A stretch of DNA of 50,494 nt from the IMG/VR virus record IMGVR_UViG_3300036780_000043, positions 1 to 50,494 of that record, one strand, 5' to 3'. The stretch comes from a virus. The notes under the pieces were generated by a model. It had not been told where the DNA came from. It saw only the letters and a list, made by a program, of their open reading frames with translations, and ran no database searches. Below, in pieces: positions 15,350-22,456 of the stretch; positions within the stretch are counted from its first letter, which is position 1; each line of letters begins with the position of its first letter. The translations under genes were made by a program, and so were the position numbers.

Positions 15350-15697
15350 ATGATATTGAACTTCGACGAAATGCTCAAGCAGATGCAAGAGGACAGTGAT
15401 AGGTGGTTTGGGCCGAACATTCACAACAACCTGACTATCATGACTCTCGGCCTTGGAGGCGAGACTGGTGAAGTACTTGACATCGTCAAGAAGCTAGCCC
15501 GCGGATCTCTTTCAATGGGCGAGGCAACCGCACTGCTTGAGGAGGAGCTAGTTGACGTCTTCCACTACTGGTTGATGTTGATCGGCATGCTACACGTAGA
15601 CGTCCAAGCTATCTACGACCGCAAAAGAGAATACAACGAAAGGAGATGGGGTGACGGAAACAAGGGAGTCGGAACCTACAGCGGCCCAAATACTTAA
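15350..15697 (+). CDS. MazG-like nucleotide pyrophosphohydrolase
   Basis: A 115-residue single-domain MazG-type protein: LGLGGETGEVLDIVKK and LEEELVDVFHYWLM supply the ExxE and ExxD metal-binding motifs, and the tail AIYDRKREYNERRWGDG is typical. It hydrolyses nucleoside triphosphates to monophosphates. Beside a base-modification cassette it may shape the nucleotide pool. GAAAGGA precedes the ATG. TTGATT (15319) and TAAAAT (15343) with an 18-base spacer may form a promoter that would give an almost leaderless transcript. Confidence 0.8.
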   Translation: MILNFDEMLKQMQEDSDRWFGPNIHNNLTIMTLGLGGETGEVLDIVKKLARGSLSMGEATALLEEELVDVFHYWLMLIGMLHVDVQAIYDRKREYNERRWGDGNKGVGTYSGPNT

Positions 15698-16049
15698 CGG
15701 GCTTGCTGACGAGTTCAGAGAGTTCTGTCAAGCACGGCATGACGTTGGCGCCAAGGAGTACGGGCCAACAAAGTTCCTAAGCAACAACATGTTCAAGATG
15801 ATTGCCGAAGAGATGGCAGACATCTCCAACTACTGCATGTACGAGTACATCAAGTTGCGACTCATGGAAGGAGTCCTAGATGAAAGTGGCGCTTATTCAA
15901 CCCCTCACATTGACCGGAGTGAGGGAGACGGGTTATCACCTCCTTTTGCCTCATTTAGCGGAGCTGGGGAGCTATCGGAACTCCTACGTCAATCGGGGTG
16001 GATACAAGATGATGGACAATGGAGCGGCGGAGGGGAACCTAGTCAGTAA
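15651..16049 (+). CDS. Second MazG-like protein
   Basis: The GTG at 15651 overlaps the first MazG gene by 47 bases. Residues about 15-75 (FREFCQARHDVGAKEYGP, MIAEEMADISNYCMYEYIKL) look like an all-alpha NTP pyrophosphohydrolase with an EExxD motif. The last 57 residues overlap the dpdA-like gene by 170 bases in another frame and look low in complexity, so the functional protein may be the first 75 residues plus an accidental tail. An upstream frame change that would shorten it cannot be excluded. Confidence 0.55.
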   Translation: MTETRESEPTAAQILNGLADEFREFCQARHDVGAKEYGPTKFLSNNMFKMIAEEMADISNYCMYEYIKLRLMEGVLDESGAYSTPHIDRSEGDGLSPPFASFSGAGELSELLRQSGWIQDDGQWSGGGEPSQ

Positions 16050-16620
16050 CTTCGACGTCGTTCGCCTTGCGACAGAGCTCAAGTGCGACGAACTTGTCCT
16101 CCCCGATGTGATGGGTGACTTCAACGAAACCTTGAACGCTGTTGAGAGGTACCTAGATGACCTCGAACTTCGCTCCCTGTGGATGGGGAAGTACATGGCC
16201 GTCGTTCAGGGCGTGACAGAAGAGGAGGTCAAAGATTGTATCGACTACTACGAGCAGGAGGATGCGATCGATACGATTGCCTTGCCGCGCATCCTTGGAA
16301 ACACTTTCCCCAGGACGGTACGTCTCGAACTCGCTGCGTACATCAGATCGATATATGGGCCTGACAAAGAGATCCACTGCCTTGGTGCCTTCGCCTATAT
16401 AGAGGAGGTGGAGGCGCTGCATATGCAAGGGATCGTACGCGGCCTCGATACCTCACTTCCATTCGTTCTTGGCAAGGCTGGTATCGAGCTCATACCAGGA
16501 TGTGAGTTCGTTTCGAGAGGTAACAACGACAACTTCTTCTTTGAACCTCTCCAGAGAGCTCAGCAAGTCTATTGCCAAGCAAACGTCGATGCATACCTAT
16601 CTATGGCAGGTATGATGTGA
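15880..16620 (+). CDS. dpdA: DpdA-like TGT-fold enzyme (7-deazaguanine insertion into DNA)
   Basis: A 246-residue protein with TGT-like barrel signatures in order: MMDNGAAEG (about 44-52), DELVLPDVMGDF (about 69-80), KYMAVVQGVTEEEV, TIALPRILGN, IHCLGAFAYIEE and VRGLDTSLPF. This matches the short phage DpdA group, related to tRNA-guanine transglycosylase, which exchanges guanine in DNA for a 7-deazaguanine. The aspartates in LPDV and GLDTS are catalytic candidates. GGAAGGAG lies just before the ATG, inside the preceding gene. Its place right after queC/D/E and folE supports the role; preQ0 is the predicted base since no QueF or amidotransferase partner is present. Confidence 0.85.
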   Translation: MKVALIQPLTLTGVRETGYHLLLPHLAELGSYRNSYVNRGGYKMMDNGAAEGNLVSNFDVVRLATELKCDELVLPDVMGDFNETLNAVERYLDDLELRSLWMGKYMAVVQGVTEEEVKDCIDYYEQEDAIDTIALPRILGNTFPRTVRLELAAYIRSIYGPDKEIHCLGAFAYIEEVEALHMQGIVRGLDTSLPFVLGKAGIELIPGCEFVSRGNNDNFFFEPLQRAQQVYCQANVDAYLSMAGMM

Positions 16621-18926
16621 CAAAACGACACCCACTAGCAGATTGCGAGAACTGCGGGCTGAATACGCCTGATGCAGCTTTCGTACCAACTATCATACCG
16701 GAAGGATGTAATGGAATCGCAATCGTCGGAGAAGCTCCAGGTTACCGAGAGGGTCAAACAGGTAAGCCGTTCACTGGCCCAAGCGGAAAACTCCTTGACG
16801 CTGTGCTCAGAAGTCATGGAATCAATCGAGACGAATGTCTTATCACCAATGTTTGCCTCTGTCGTCCAAGAGACAACCGAACGCCTACAAAGGCTGAGGC
16901 AGCTTGTTGCTCTGCAAGGCTTACTAACGATCTCGAGCCCGACGACGTCGACACGATCATCGCCCTCGGAGGTACAGCTGCTTCAGCTATTGAGGGCGTC
17001 GAAGTCAAGATTACCTCCGCAAGAGTCGGGCCGCCAAAGGAATCGCCGAGATTCCCAGGTAAGCGCATCATCAACACCTTCCACCCAGCGTACATCCTCC
17101 GCGCGCAAGACGCCTTCCCCCAACTCGTAGATGACATCGGAAAGATCAATGCCACCGTTGGATCAAGTTGGCAACCCCCAACGTTTAGAGTCTTTGATAC
17201 GGGCGATGACGCTTGCGACGCACTGCGAGAACTGTGTATTCGACTTGAGCGCCCTGACGGACGAAGAGTGGTACTCGACATCGAAGTCGGAACTGAGAAA
17301 GACTCCGACTTCACTCATCCAGATCAATATCAGCTGTTGTGTGTTGGACTTGGTTACGATCGAGGAAAAGTGGCCGTTCTTGGTGAGGGTGCACTACAAG
17401 ACCTCCGAGTGCGAAATCTGCTCCGTCGATACCTTGAGGATCCACGAGCCCGTATATCGGCGCATAACGGAAAGTTCGACCTAGCAGGCCTTCGGCCTAT
17501 CAGAGTAAACGCCCGCCTGAGTTTTGACACCATGCTGGCCAGCTATGTGTTAGACGAGCGAGCTGGAACGCACGGCTTGAAGTACTTGGCGGTAGAAAAG
17601 CTAGGGACGCCTCAGTATGACCTCGAGATCAAAAAGTACGTCCTCAATAAAGGTGACTCATATGCAAACATCCCACGAGACATCCTCTACAAGTACAACG
17701 CGTACGACGTTGCGTGCACTTGGGATCTGCAGGACATGCAAGAAGCAGAGCTACGAGACGACCACGGTCTCCGAAAGCTGCACGATTTCCTTATCTGCGG
17801 ATCCACCTTACTTCAAGAACTCGAAATGTCAGGATTGCGGGTTGACACTGGGTACCTTGCCGCCCTCCATCTGGAATACGAACGAGCTATGGATGCAAGG
17901 AAGCGGGTGCTCAGCCGTTTCGTTGATAATCCCAACTCCCCGAAGCAGGTCAAGGAAGCACTAGCCGAAATGCATATCAACGTCGAGAGCACAGCTGTCG
18001 ACGTCCTACTAGAGATTCAGAAGAGAGCAGAAGGCGACCTAGCCTTCTTTATTGAACAGATGCTCCTGTGGAGAAGGGAAGCGAAGCTGTATGGTACGTA
18101 CATTAAGGGCATTTCGAAGCGTCTGTACAGAGGGCGGATCCACCCATCCTTTCTACTTCATGGAACTACGACTGGTCGACTTGCTTGTCGAAATCCGAAT
18201 CTGCAGAACGTTCCACGGGAGTCGAAGATTCGAAAGATGTACGTGCCCGACAGCGGGAACGTTTTCGTCCAAGCAGACTACAAGACGATCGAGCTCAGGG
18301 TGGTTTGTGTATTGGCGCGTGACCAAGCTCTCGCGGAAATGCTCGACCCATCGAGAGACATCCACTCTGAAGTCGCCCTCAGGTTCTTTGGTCCTGGGTT
18401 CACGAAAGAGCACCGAGTACGTGCGAAGGCTGTAGTGTATGGACTTACTTACGGTCGAGAAGCTTACGACCTTGCAATGGAGTTTGATATTCCAGTCAAG
18501 GAAGCTCAGGCATACATCGATATCTGGTTCAGTATGATTCCAGATACCGTAGCATGGCGACAGGAGGTAATGCGATCGATCCTTCAGGACCAAGAAGATC
18601 TGATCTCACCCTTTGGTCGACATCGTCGCTTCTGGCTTATCACCGACGACAACCGAAAAGACGTCCTTAAGGAGGGCCTTGCATTCCTACCACAATCGAC
18701 TGCTAGTGACATTAACCTTGCTGCTGCATATCGCATCCAGCAGATGGGAATGGATGTCAAGCTACTTGTACACGACTCGACTATGGTTGAGTGTAAAGAA
18801 AGTGAGGCAGACGACGTGGCGCTAGTTATGTCGGAAGTGATGGAGCGAACTGCCGTTGAACTATTCAGTGACTTCGTTCCATTTCCTGTCGACGTTAAGA
18901 TAGGCGACGATTGGGGAGCTGTATGA
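16617..18926 (+). CDS. DNA polymerase I with N-terminal uracil-DNA glycosylase domain
   Basis: The GTG at 16617 overlaps the dpdA stop (ATGTGA), giving 769 residues. Residues about 1-190 are a family-4-type UDG: CENC, GEAPGYREGQTGKPFTGP, CRPRDNRTP with a cysteine 15 residues on (4Fe-4S pattern CxxC plus CX15C), and FHPAYIL. Next comes a 3'-5' exonuclease (VLDIEVG, ISAHNGKFDL, YNAYDVACT), then the family A polymerase: motif A QADYKTIELR, motif B RAKAVVYGLTYG, motif C LLVHDST. The UDG motif has EG where ED is usual, so glycosylase activity is uncertain. Similar fusions are known in some phages. It replicates the phage genome. Confidence 0.92.
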   Translation: MTKRHPLADCENCGLNTPDAAFVPTIIPEGCNGIAIVGEAPGYREGQTGKPFTGPSGKLLDAVLRSHGINRDECLITNVCLCRPRDNRTPTKAEAACCSARLTNDLEPDDVDTIIALGGTAASAIEGVEVKITSARVGPPKESPRFPGKRIINTFHPAYILRAQDAFPQLVDDIGKINATVGSSWQPPTFRVFDTGDDACDALRELCIRLERPDGRRVVLDIEVGTEKDSDFTHPDQYQLLCVGLGYDRGKVAVLGEGALQDLRVRNLLRRYLEDPRARISAHNGKFDLAGLRPIRVNARLSFDTMLASYVLDERAGTHGLKYLAVEKLGTPQYDLEIKKYVLNKGDSYANIPRDILYKYNAYDVACTWDLQDMQEAELRDDHGLRKLHDFLICGSTLLQELEMSGLRVDTGYLAALHLEYERAMDARKRVLSRFVDNPNSPKQVKEALAEMHINVESTAVDVLLEIQKRAEGDLAFFIEQMLLWRREAKLYGTYIKGISKRLYRGRIHPSFLLHGTTTGRLACRNPNLQNVPRESKIRKMYVPDSGNVFVQADYKTIELRVVCVLARDQALAEMLDPSRDIHSEVALRFFGPGFTKEHRVRAKAVVYGLTYGREAYDLAMEFDIPVKEAQAYIDIWFSMIPDTVAWRQEVMRSILQDQEDLISPFGRHRRFWLITDDNRKDVLKEGLAFLPQSTASDINLAAAYRIQQMGMDVKLLVHDSTMVECKESEADDVALVMSEVMERTAVELFSDFVPFPVDVKIGDDWGAV

Positions 18927-19090
18927 AGACTTGTAATGAATGCGGCTCGTACGCACAACCATGTGATGACTGCGGCGACCCTGCCGTTGTTCACGACCAC
19001 AGGACGGATTCGTACTACTGCGAAACTGATAAGGACAATCACGACTCCAGTGAGCAGTTCGCAATGGAGACCGAAGATGCCGACGTATAG
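18923..19090 (+). CDS. Zinc-knuckle microprotein
   Basis: The ATG overlaps the polymerase stop (GTATGA). The 55-residue acidic product begins MKTCNECGSYAQPCDDCGDP: two CxxC pairs at residues 4-7 and 14-17, with His and Cys further on (VVHDHRTDSYYC). It is a likely zinc-binding protein co-translated with the polymerase. No family assigned. Confidence 0.5.
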   Translation: MKTCNECGSYAQPCDDCGDPAVVHDHRTDSYYCETDKDNHDSSEQFAMETEDADV

Positions 19091-19268
19091 AGGATCCAAG
19101 AGTACAGGTCAGCGTAGCTGGCCTCCACTACTTAAGCCTTGGCACGCTAGGCAGAAGCGAGAGAACCTCGAGTACAGTCTTGGGTACTTTGCAACTCGCG
19201 ACGAAGCTAAGGATGCAGAGACAAAGTTCAACGAGGAGTGGCCTAGGAGGAAGAATGGCTCGGGGTAG
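19077..19268 (+). CDS. AP2-like DNA-binding domain protein
   Basis: A 63-residue protein from ATG 19077, overlapping the previous gene. SWPPLLKPWHARQKR and LGYFATRDEAKDAETKFNEE match the AP2/integrase-type DNA-binding fold (W-x-A ... LGxFxTxxEAxxAxxxF). AP2 domains usually accompany HNH homing endonucleases; here the HNH gene starts 14 bases before this one ends, so the endonuclease appears split into two chains. Confidence 0.6.
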   Translation: MPTYRGSKSTGQRSWPPLLKPWHARQKRENLEYSLGYFATRDEAKDAETKFNEEWPRRKNGSG

Positions 19269-19554
19269 AAATGCTGAAATCGGAGACAAGTCAACTGCAG
19301 CTAACGGATATCACTATGTTAGGTGCGCTTCAGGTTGGCGCCTTGAGCATCATGTTATCGCCGAGGAGACTCTTGGCCGTGCGATCGATACCGGGACCGA
19401 TAGGGTCATCTTCAAGGACGGTGATCGTGACAATCTCAATCCCACTAACATTATTGTTAAGGACAAGGGAGTAACATCGAACAAGACAAGGAAGGCCAGA
19501 CTTAAGGCCCGCATAGCAGAGCTACAAGCCGAATACGATGCAATGGAGGATTAG
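19255..19554 (+). CDS. HNH homing endonuclease (HNH_3 type)
   Basis: A strong AGGAGGAAG precedes the ATG. The 99-residue product contains WRLEHHVIAEETLGRAID and VIFKDGDRDNLNPTNI, the HNH_3 signature with the catalytic His pair and the D-N-L-x-P-x-N end. A basic helical tail (KTRKARLKARIAELQ) may hold DNA. With the AP2 protein it forms a homing-endonuclease unit inserted between the polymerase and RuvC-like genes. Such genes are mobile. Confidence 0.8.
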   Translation: MARGRNAEIGDKSTAANGYHYVRCASGWRLEHHVIAEETLGRAIDTGTDRVIFKDGDRDNLNPTNIIVKDKGVTSNKTRKARLKARIAELQAEYDAMED

Positions 19555-19802
19555 TGCTGTACACATGGTCAACGTCAACACAACCAGGTGCTGGCGTCAT
19601 TCACTTAGTTCATACAGAAGAGTTGACAGACTTCGCCCATCTCGAGGCAACCACAGGGAGAGCGTCCGTCGAGGCAAGAGGAATAGGAACTCTATGCAAT
19701 AACGTCATCAGTCGTGGTGTTGTCTCCAAAGACCTTCCGATGGGTGATGACTGTACTAGGTGTTTGAAGTATGCCGATCAGCGCGATCTATCTAAGAGCT
19801 GA
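19554..19802 (+). CDS. Hypothetical protein with CxxC
   Basis: GTG at 19554 overlaps the HNH stop. The 82 residues include several His, an internal VISRGVVSKDLPMG and a C-terminal DDCTRCLKYADQR knuckle. It resembles short phage proteins described only as hypothetical. It is the last gene before the intergenic element copy B. Confidence 0.45.
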   Translation: MLYTWSTSTQPGAGVIHLVHTEELTDFAHLEATTGRASVEARGIGTLCNNVISRGVVSKDLPMGDDCTRCLKYADQRDLSKS

Positions 19803-19920
19803 GCTCTTGATCCTTGCTCAGAAGCCTATGTTAGACGCGATTAGACTCGTTTGACATCACTAGCTAAGCGAGTAGCTCATGCGCTTGGACATCGATGTTA
19901 GACTCAAGTATAAACTATGA
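19794..19920 (+). repeat. Intergenic element copy B
   Basis: Second copy of the element at 3871: the blocks CTTGATCCTTGC, GTTAGACGCGATTAGAC, AGCTAAG and AGACTCAAGT then ATAAACT occur in the same order, with a longer spacer before the last block. It starts with AAGAGCT-G-AGCTCTT (19794-19808), a different palindrome from the one in copy A. It holds the promoter for the RuvC-like gene. Confidence 0.6.
19885..19914 (+). promoter_or_regulatory. Promoter of the RuvC-like gene
   Basis: TTGGAC (19885-19890), 18-base spacer, TATAAA (19909-19914). The spacer holds TTAGAC, a hexamer repeated three times in this intergenic region, so it may be an operator. The predicted start is about 19921, giving a short leader with AGAGAGGCAAGAGAG before ATG 19936. 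Confidence 0.6.
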
Positions 19921-19935
19921 GAGAGGCAAGAGAGA

Positions 19936-20406
19936 ATGCGTGTATTAGCTTTTGATCCTGGAGGTACAACAGGTTGGGCTTCTATGGTCTTCTATCAGGG
20001 CGCTGGTGTAGGAGGTGGAGATCACTTCGAATGGGGCTGCGGCCAGTTTGGGCCTTTTAAGCAGCATAGAGACCTATTCCAGTTTCTTAAACTGCAGGAG
20101 CCTGACGTGGTCATCTACGAAAGATTCGACAAGAGGGCTAACCTAGGAGCTGAGTTCATGTCGATTGAGTACATAGGTGTGATCAAGTTACACTGTCAGA
20201 GAGTTTTCCAACCAGACATATACGGGCAGCGCGTCTTCGAGCAGTCATCAAGTCAGGCGAAAGGGTTCTGGACAGATGATAAGCTCAAGAAACTCGACCT
20301 GTGGAAGCCTGGAATGAAACACGCAATGGACGCTAGGCGCCATTTACTTTACTGGATGATGCAGAACAACCAGCTTCCGGGAAGCTACTTGGAGATGCTA
20401 CGCTGA
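19936..20406 (+). CDS. RuvC-like Holliday junction resolvase
   Basis: A 156-residue RNase-H-fold nuclease. MRVLAFDPGGTTGWA gives catalytic Asp7, DVVIYERFD the Glu, and KHAMDARRHLLYWM the C-terminal Asp-x-x-His helix. This is the phage RuvC-like resolvase family that clears branched DNA before packaging. It is the last gene of the rightward arm and its 3' end overlaps the convergent gene by 9 bases. It is expressed from its own promoter in repeat copy B. Confidence 0.85.
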   Translation: MRVLAFDPGGTTGWASMVFYQGAGVGGGDHFEWGCGQFGPFKQHRDLFQFLKLQEPDVVIYERFDKRANLGAEFMSIEYIGVIKLHCQRVFQPDIYGQRVFEQSSSQAKGFWTDDKLKKLDLWKPGMKHAMDARRHLLYWMMQNNQLPGSYLEMLR

Positions 20407-20736
20407 CTTGTCCTTAAGCAGTATCTTGATGCGATCCATGAACTCGAGTAGCCCGCCAGTGACTACAGGGGTACCATCAGCGTTCCGAAGAAAGGGATCA
20501 GGGGACCCCTCGATGAACTGTATCACCTTCTTGAGGGATACATTCACATCGATGTAGTCCGACTCAAGCTTCTTGACGCGGCCATCAATGCCTACCATAG
20601 TAGTGTTAGCCTTGACCTCGTGCTTCCTCCACATATGCCTTATGAGGCTAGGCCCATAACGAAGGCTTCCACCAATAAGAGCAACTCCACCACCACTAAA
20701 TAGGGCAGCTGAGGTACTCGAGGACACTGCGAGCAT
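20398..20736 (-). CDS. Small membrane protein, possible lysis accessory
   Basis: A 112-residue protein with an N-terminal hydrophobic segment (about 8-27; AALFSGGGVALIGGSL), then a basic stretch (RHMWRKHEVK) and a helical tail. It is the last gene of the leftward transcript, after the lysin, together with another one-segment membrane protein. Position and topology fit a holin, antiholin or spanin-like role, but no family match was recognised. Confidence 0.5.
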   Translation of the reverse strand: MLAVSSSTSAALFSGGGVALIGGSLRYGPSLIRHMWRKHEVKANTTMVGIDGRVKKLESDYIDVNVSLKKVIQFIEGSPDPFLRNADGTPVVTGGLLEFMDRIKILLKDKSA

Positions 20737-21128
20737 TAAATCAACGAGCAGTTGGTAGGTGCAAGGGACTTAGTGATTCGAACTTCTATGGAGGCAATCT
20801 GCTCTTGCACCTTAGGCGGTAGCTTGTTCGTCGGACCTGTAATCTGTCCAATGAGATACTCATCCACGCCAAGGTTAGTTGCCCTAATCCCATTTGACAC
20901 ACCGCAGTTGTGATAAGTGTCAAGACGCTGGTTAACAGTTAAGCCAGCAAGTCCTATGACACACACAACTAGGATTCGAATAGTCCACTTGCTACGCCTC
21001 TGGTAGTCAGTGATGGTATCAATACGAGCTGTCAGCTTTTTGAGGGCTTCAGCAACCTGCTGGCCGACCTCGATGACGCGCTCCTCAAGAGGTCTACTAT
21101 CATCTTGTACGTGTTCCTCGATAGTCAT
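20736..21128 (-). CDS. Membrane protein after the lysin, possible holin-like
   Basis: A 130-residue protein: a helical, charged N-terminal half (ERVIEVGQQVAEALKKLTAR), one membrane segment (about 50-66; IRILVVCVIGLAGLTV) and a C-terminal domain with two cysteines (HNCGVSNG, TNCSLI). Coiled coil plus one membrane segment resembles phage proteins of lysis cassettes. It overlaps or touches both neighbours and lies about 150 bases after the lysin gene. Confidence 0.5.
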   Translation of the reverse strand: MTIEEHVQDDSRPLEERVIEVGQQVAEALKKLTARIDTITDYQRRSKWTIRILVVCVIGLAGLTVNQRLDTYHNCGVSNGIRATNLGVDEYLIGQITGPTNKLPPKVQEQIASIEVRITKSLAPTNCSLI

Positions 21129-21271
21129 TTTGCTCCTTTCCCTCTCTCGTCCAGGATGGCATTGATATCGTTCATGAAGTCGTAGGCCTTATCAATCAAG
21201 TCAGTTGCCTTCTCGGCAAGTTCCTTTGATGTAAGATGCTCATCATCAGGAGGCTTCTTTTTGCCCCACAA
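21125..21271 (-). CDS. Short helical protein of the lysis cassette
   Basis: A TTG at 21271, four bases after the lysin stop, opens a 48-residue frame (GKKKPPDDEHLTSKELAEKA, DLIDKAYDFMNDINAI). No ribosome site is visible, so translation would depend on coupling to the lysin. The longer frame to 21424 is antisense-free but lies inside the lysin gene. It has no signal or membrane segment. Confidence 0.4.
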   Translation of the reverse strand: MWGKKKPPDDEHLTSKELAEKATDLIDKAYDFMNDINAILDERGKGAK

Positions 21272-21275
21272 CGTA

Positions 21276-22190
21276 CTAGCTGGGGAAGACAACGGCCCAG
21301 GTCTTAGGACCAACGATGCCGTCGACAGTGAGACGGTGCGCCCTCTGGAAGGCCTTGACGCTTGCGAGAGTAGCTTGCCCGAAGACGGCTTGGGTCTCCA
21401 CAGGGTCGACAAGATGCGGCTCATTGAAACCGTCCTGGCTGAGTTTGACTTGCAACATCCCTACAGCAAGACCTGTCGACCCAAGCCTCAGCGTTTGCTT
21501 CTTGGCAGCTGCGACGAGTTGGCCGATCACTTCGAGGTCGGGTACCCCTGAGGCAGGCTGGGCGGCTTGAGTCACTGGAGGCGATGTCGGTGCGACAGGC
21601 TCTTGAGCGGCACCACCGAAGAATGACTGGAAGTACTCTTCCGTGTCAAGCCAGATGTTCATGTCGAACGCTCCAGCTGCGCCTGGGATTGAGCAGCTCG
21701 AGGTGTACTGGTGAATGGTCGAGGGAGTGATCACGCTCCCAGGGTTGTTGTTGTACTCAGCCAACCAAAGACCTGCCCCACCTGGGAAGCCTTCGTGAAC
21801 CTGTGATTGGTTCAGGTAGCTCAGAGCTCTTGGGTGGATGTTGATTAGGTCATGAGCATGCTGCACGTATTCAGCAACACTCAGACCTTCCGGGAGCTCG
21901 ATGTCGTCGGTCTGCGGAAGCGTCGATACCTTCTGGTACAACGCCTCCTCAGCGGCAACCTGATCGTTGCCCTGATCCATCAAGTAGCCTGCGAGGTACT
22001 TAAAGCCGGCCGCTCGGGCTTGAACGACGTCGATCGCTTGGTCAGGGTTTACGTAGCCTGTGCCCTGTGTGATCTTGATGATGGCGAAAGGCTCTTCGCC
22101 TCCACCGAGCGCCTTCAGCTCCGCATAGATTGCAGGCCAAGCCATCGGGTGCTGGTTGTTCGACGATACGTCAACTCCGTAGTGCGGCAT
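21276..22190 (-). CDS. Endolysin: GH25 lysozyme plus peptidoglycan-binding domain
   Basis: The ATG at 22190 (GGAG upstream) gives 304 residues. The N-terminal GH25 domain starts HYGVDVSSNN (catalytic Asp), continues FAIIKITQGTGYVNPD, where TEG of most relatives is TQG, and has a DDIELP acid pair (DxE). QYTSSCSIPG and DMNIWLDTEEYF end the domain. A Pro/Ala linker leads to a C-terminal PG_binding_1 repeat (LRLGSTGLAVGMLQVKLSQD ... VKAFQRAHRLTVDGIVGPKT). It cuts the glycan strands of peptidoglycan. No signal peptide, so a holin is needed. It overlaps the preceding gene at TAATG. Confidence 0.88.
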   Translation of the reverse strand: MPHYGVDVSSNNQHPMAWPAIYAELKALGGGEEPFAIIKITQGTGYVNPDQAIDVVQARAAGFKYLAGYLMDQGNDQVAAEEALYQKVSTLPQTDDIELPEGLSVAEYVQHAHDLINIHPRALSYLNQSQVHEGFPGGAGLWLAEYNNNPGSVITPSTIHQYTSSCSIPGAAGAFDMNIWLDTEEYFQSFFGGAAQEPVAPTSPPVTQAAQPASGVPDLEVIGQLVAAAKKQTLRLGSTGLAVGMLQVKLSQDGFNEPHLVDPVETQAVFGQATLASVKAFQRAHRLTVDGIVGPKTWAVVFPS

Positions 22191-22456
22191 TATAATGCTC
22201 CTATCGCTATGAGGTCGTAACCCTCCTGAATGATACACACCTTGTCACCTACCACAGGGACGTAGTGGTTAAGCGTTGGTACTCCTGGAATAGCATTACC
22301 TGCAAGAGTGATGTCTACAGTAATGGGTGGGCCAGTGTTAACTGCCGTGACCTTACCCCAACGTCTTTGGTTCGAGGGCTCTTGTGTGCCAGTCCCATTA
22401 TCAATGAGACTATGGAAGGCAGCTGCGAGCTTGTCTAGTGGCCTTGACTTAATCAT
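22190..22456 (-). CDS. Small baseplate-type structural protein
   Basis: An 88-residue beta-rich protein; WGKVTAVNTGPPITVDITLA, VPTLNHYVPVVGDKV and QEGYDLIAIG look like an OB-fold as found in small baseplate or spike-base proteins. It follows the hub-like minor tail gene with an ATGA overlap and precedes the lysin. The role is inferred from fold and position. Confidence 0.5.
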   Translation of the reverse strand: MIKSRPLDKLAAAFHSLIDNGTGTQEPSNQRRWGKVTAVNTGPPITVDITLAGNAIPGVPTLNHYVPVVGDKVCIIQEGYDLIAIGAL

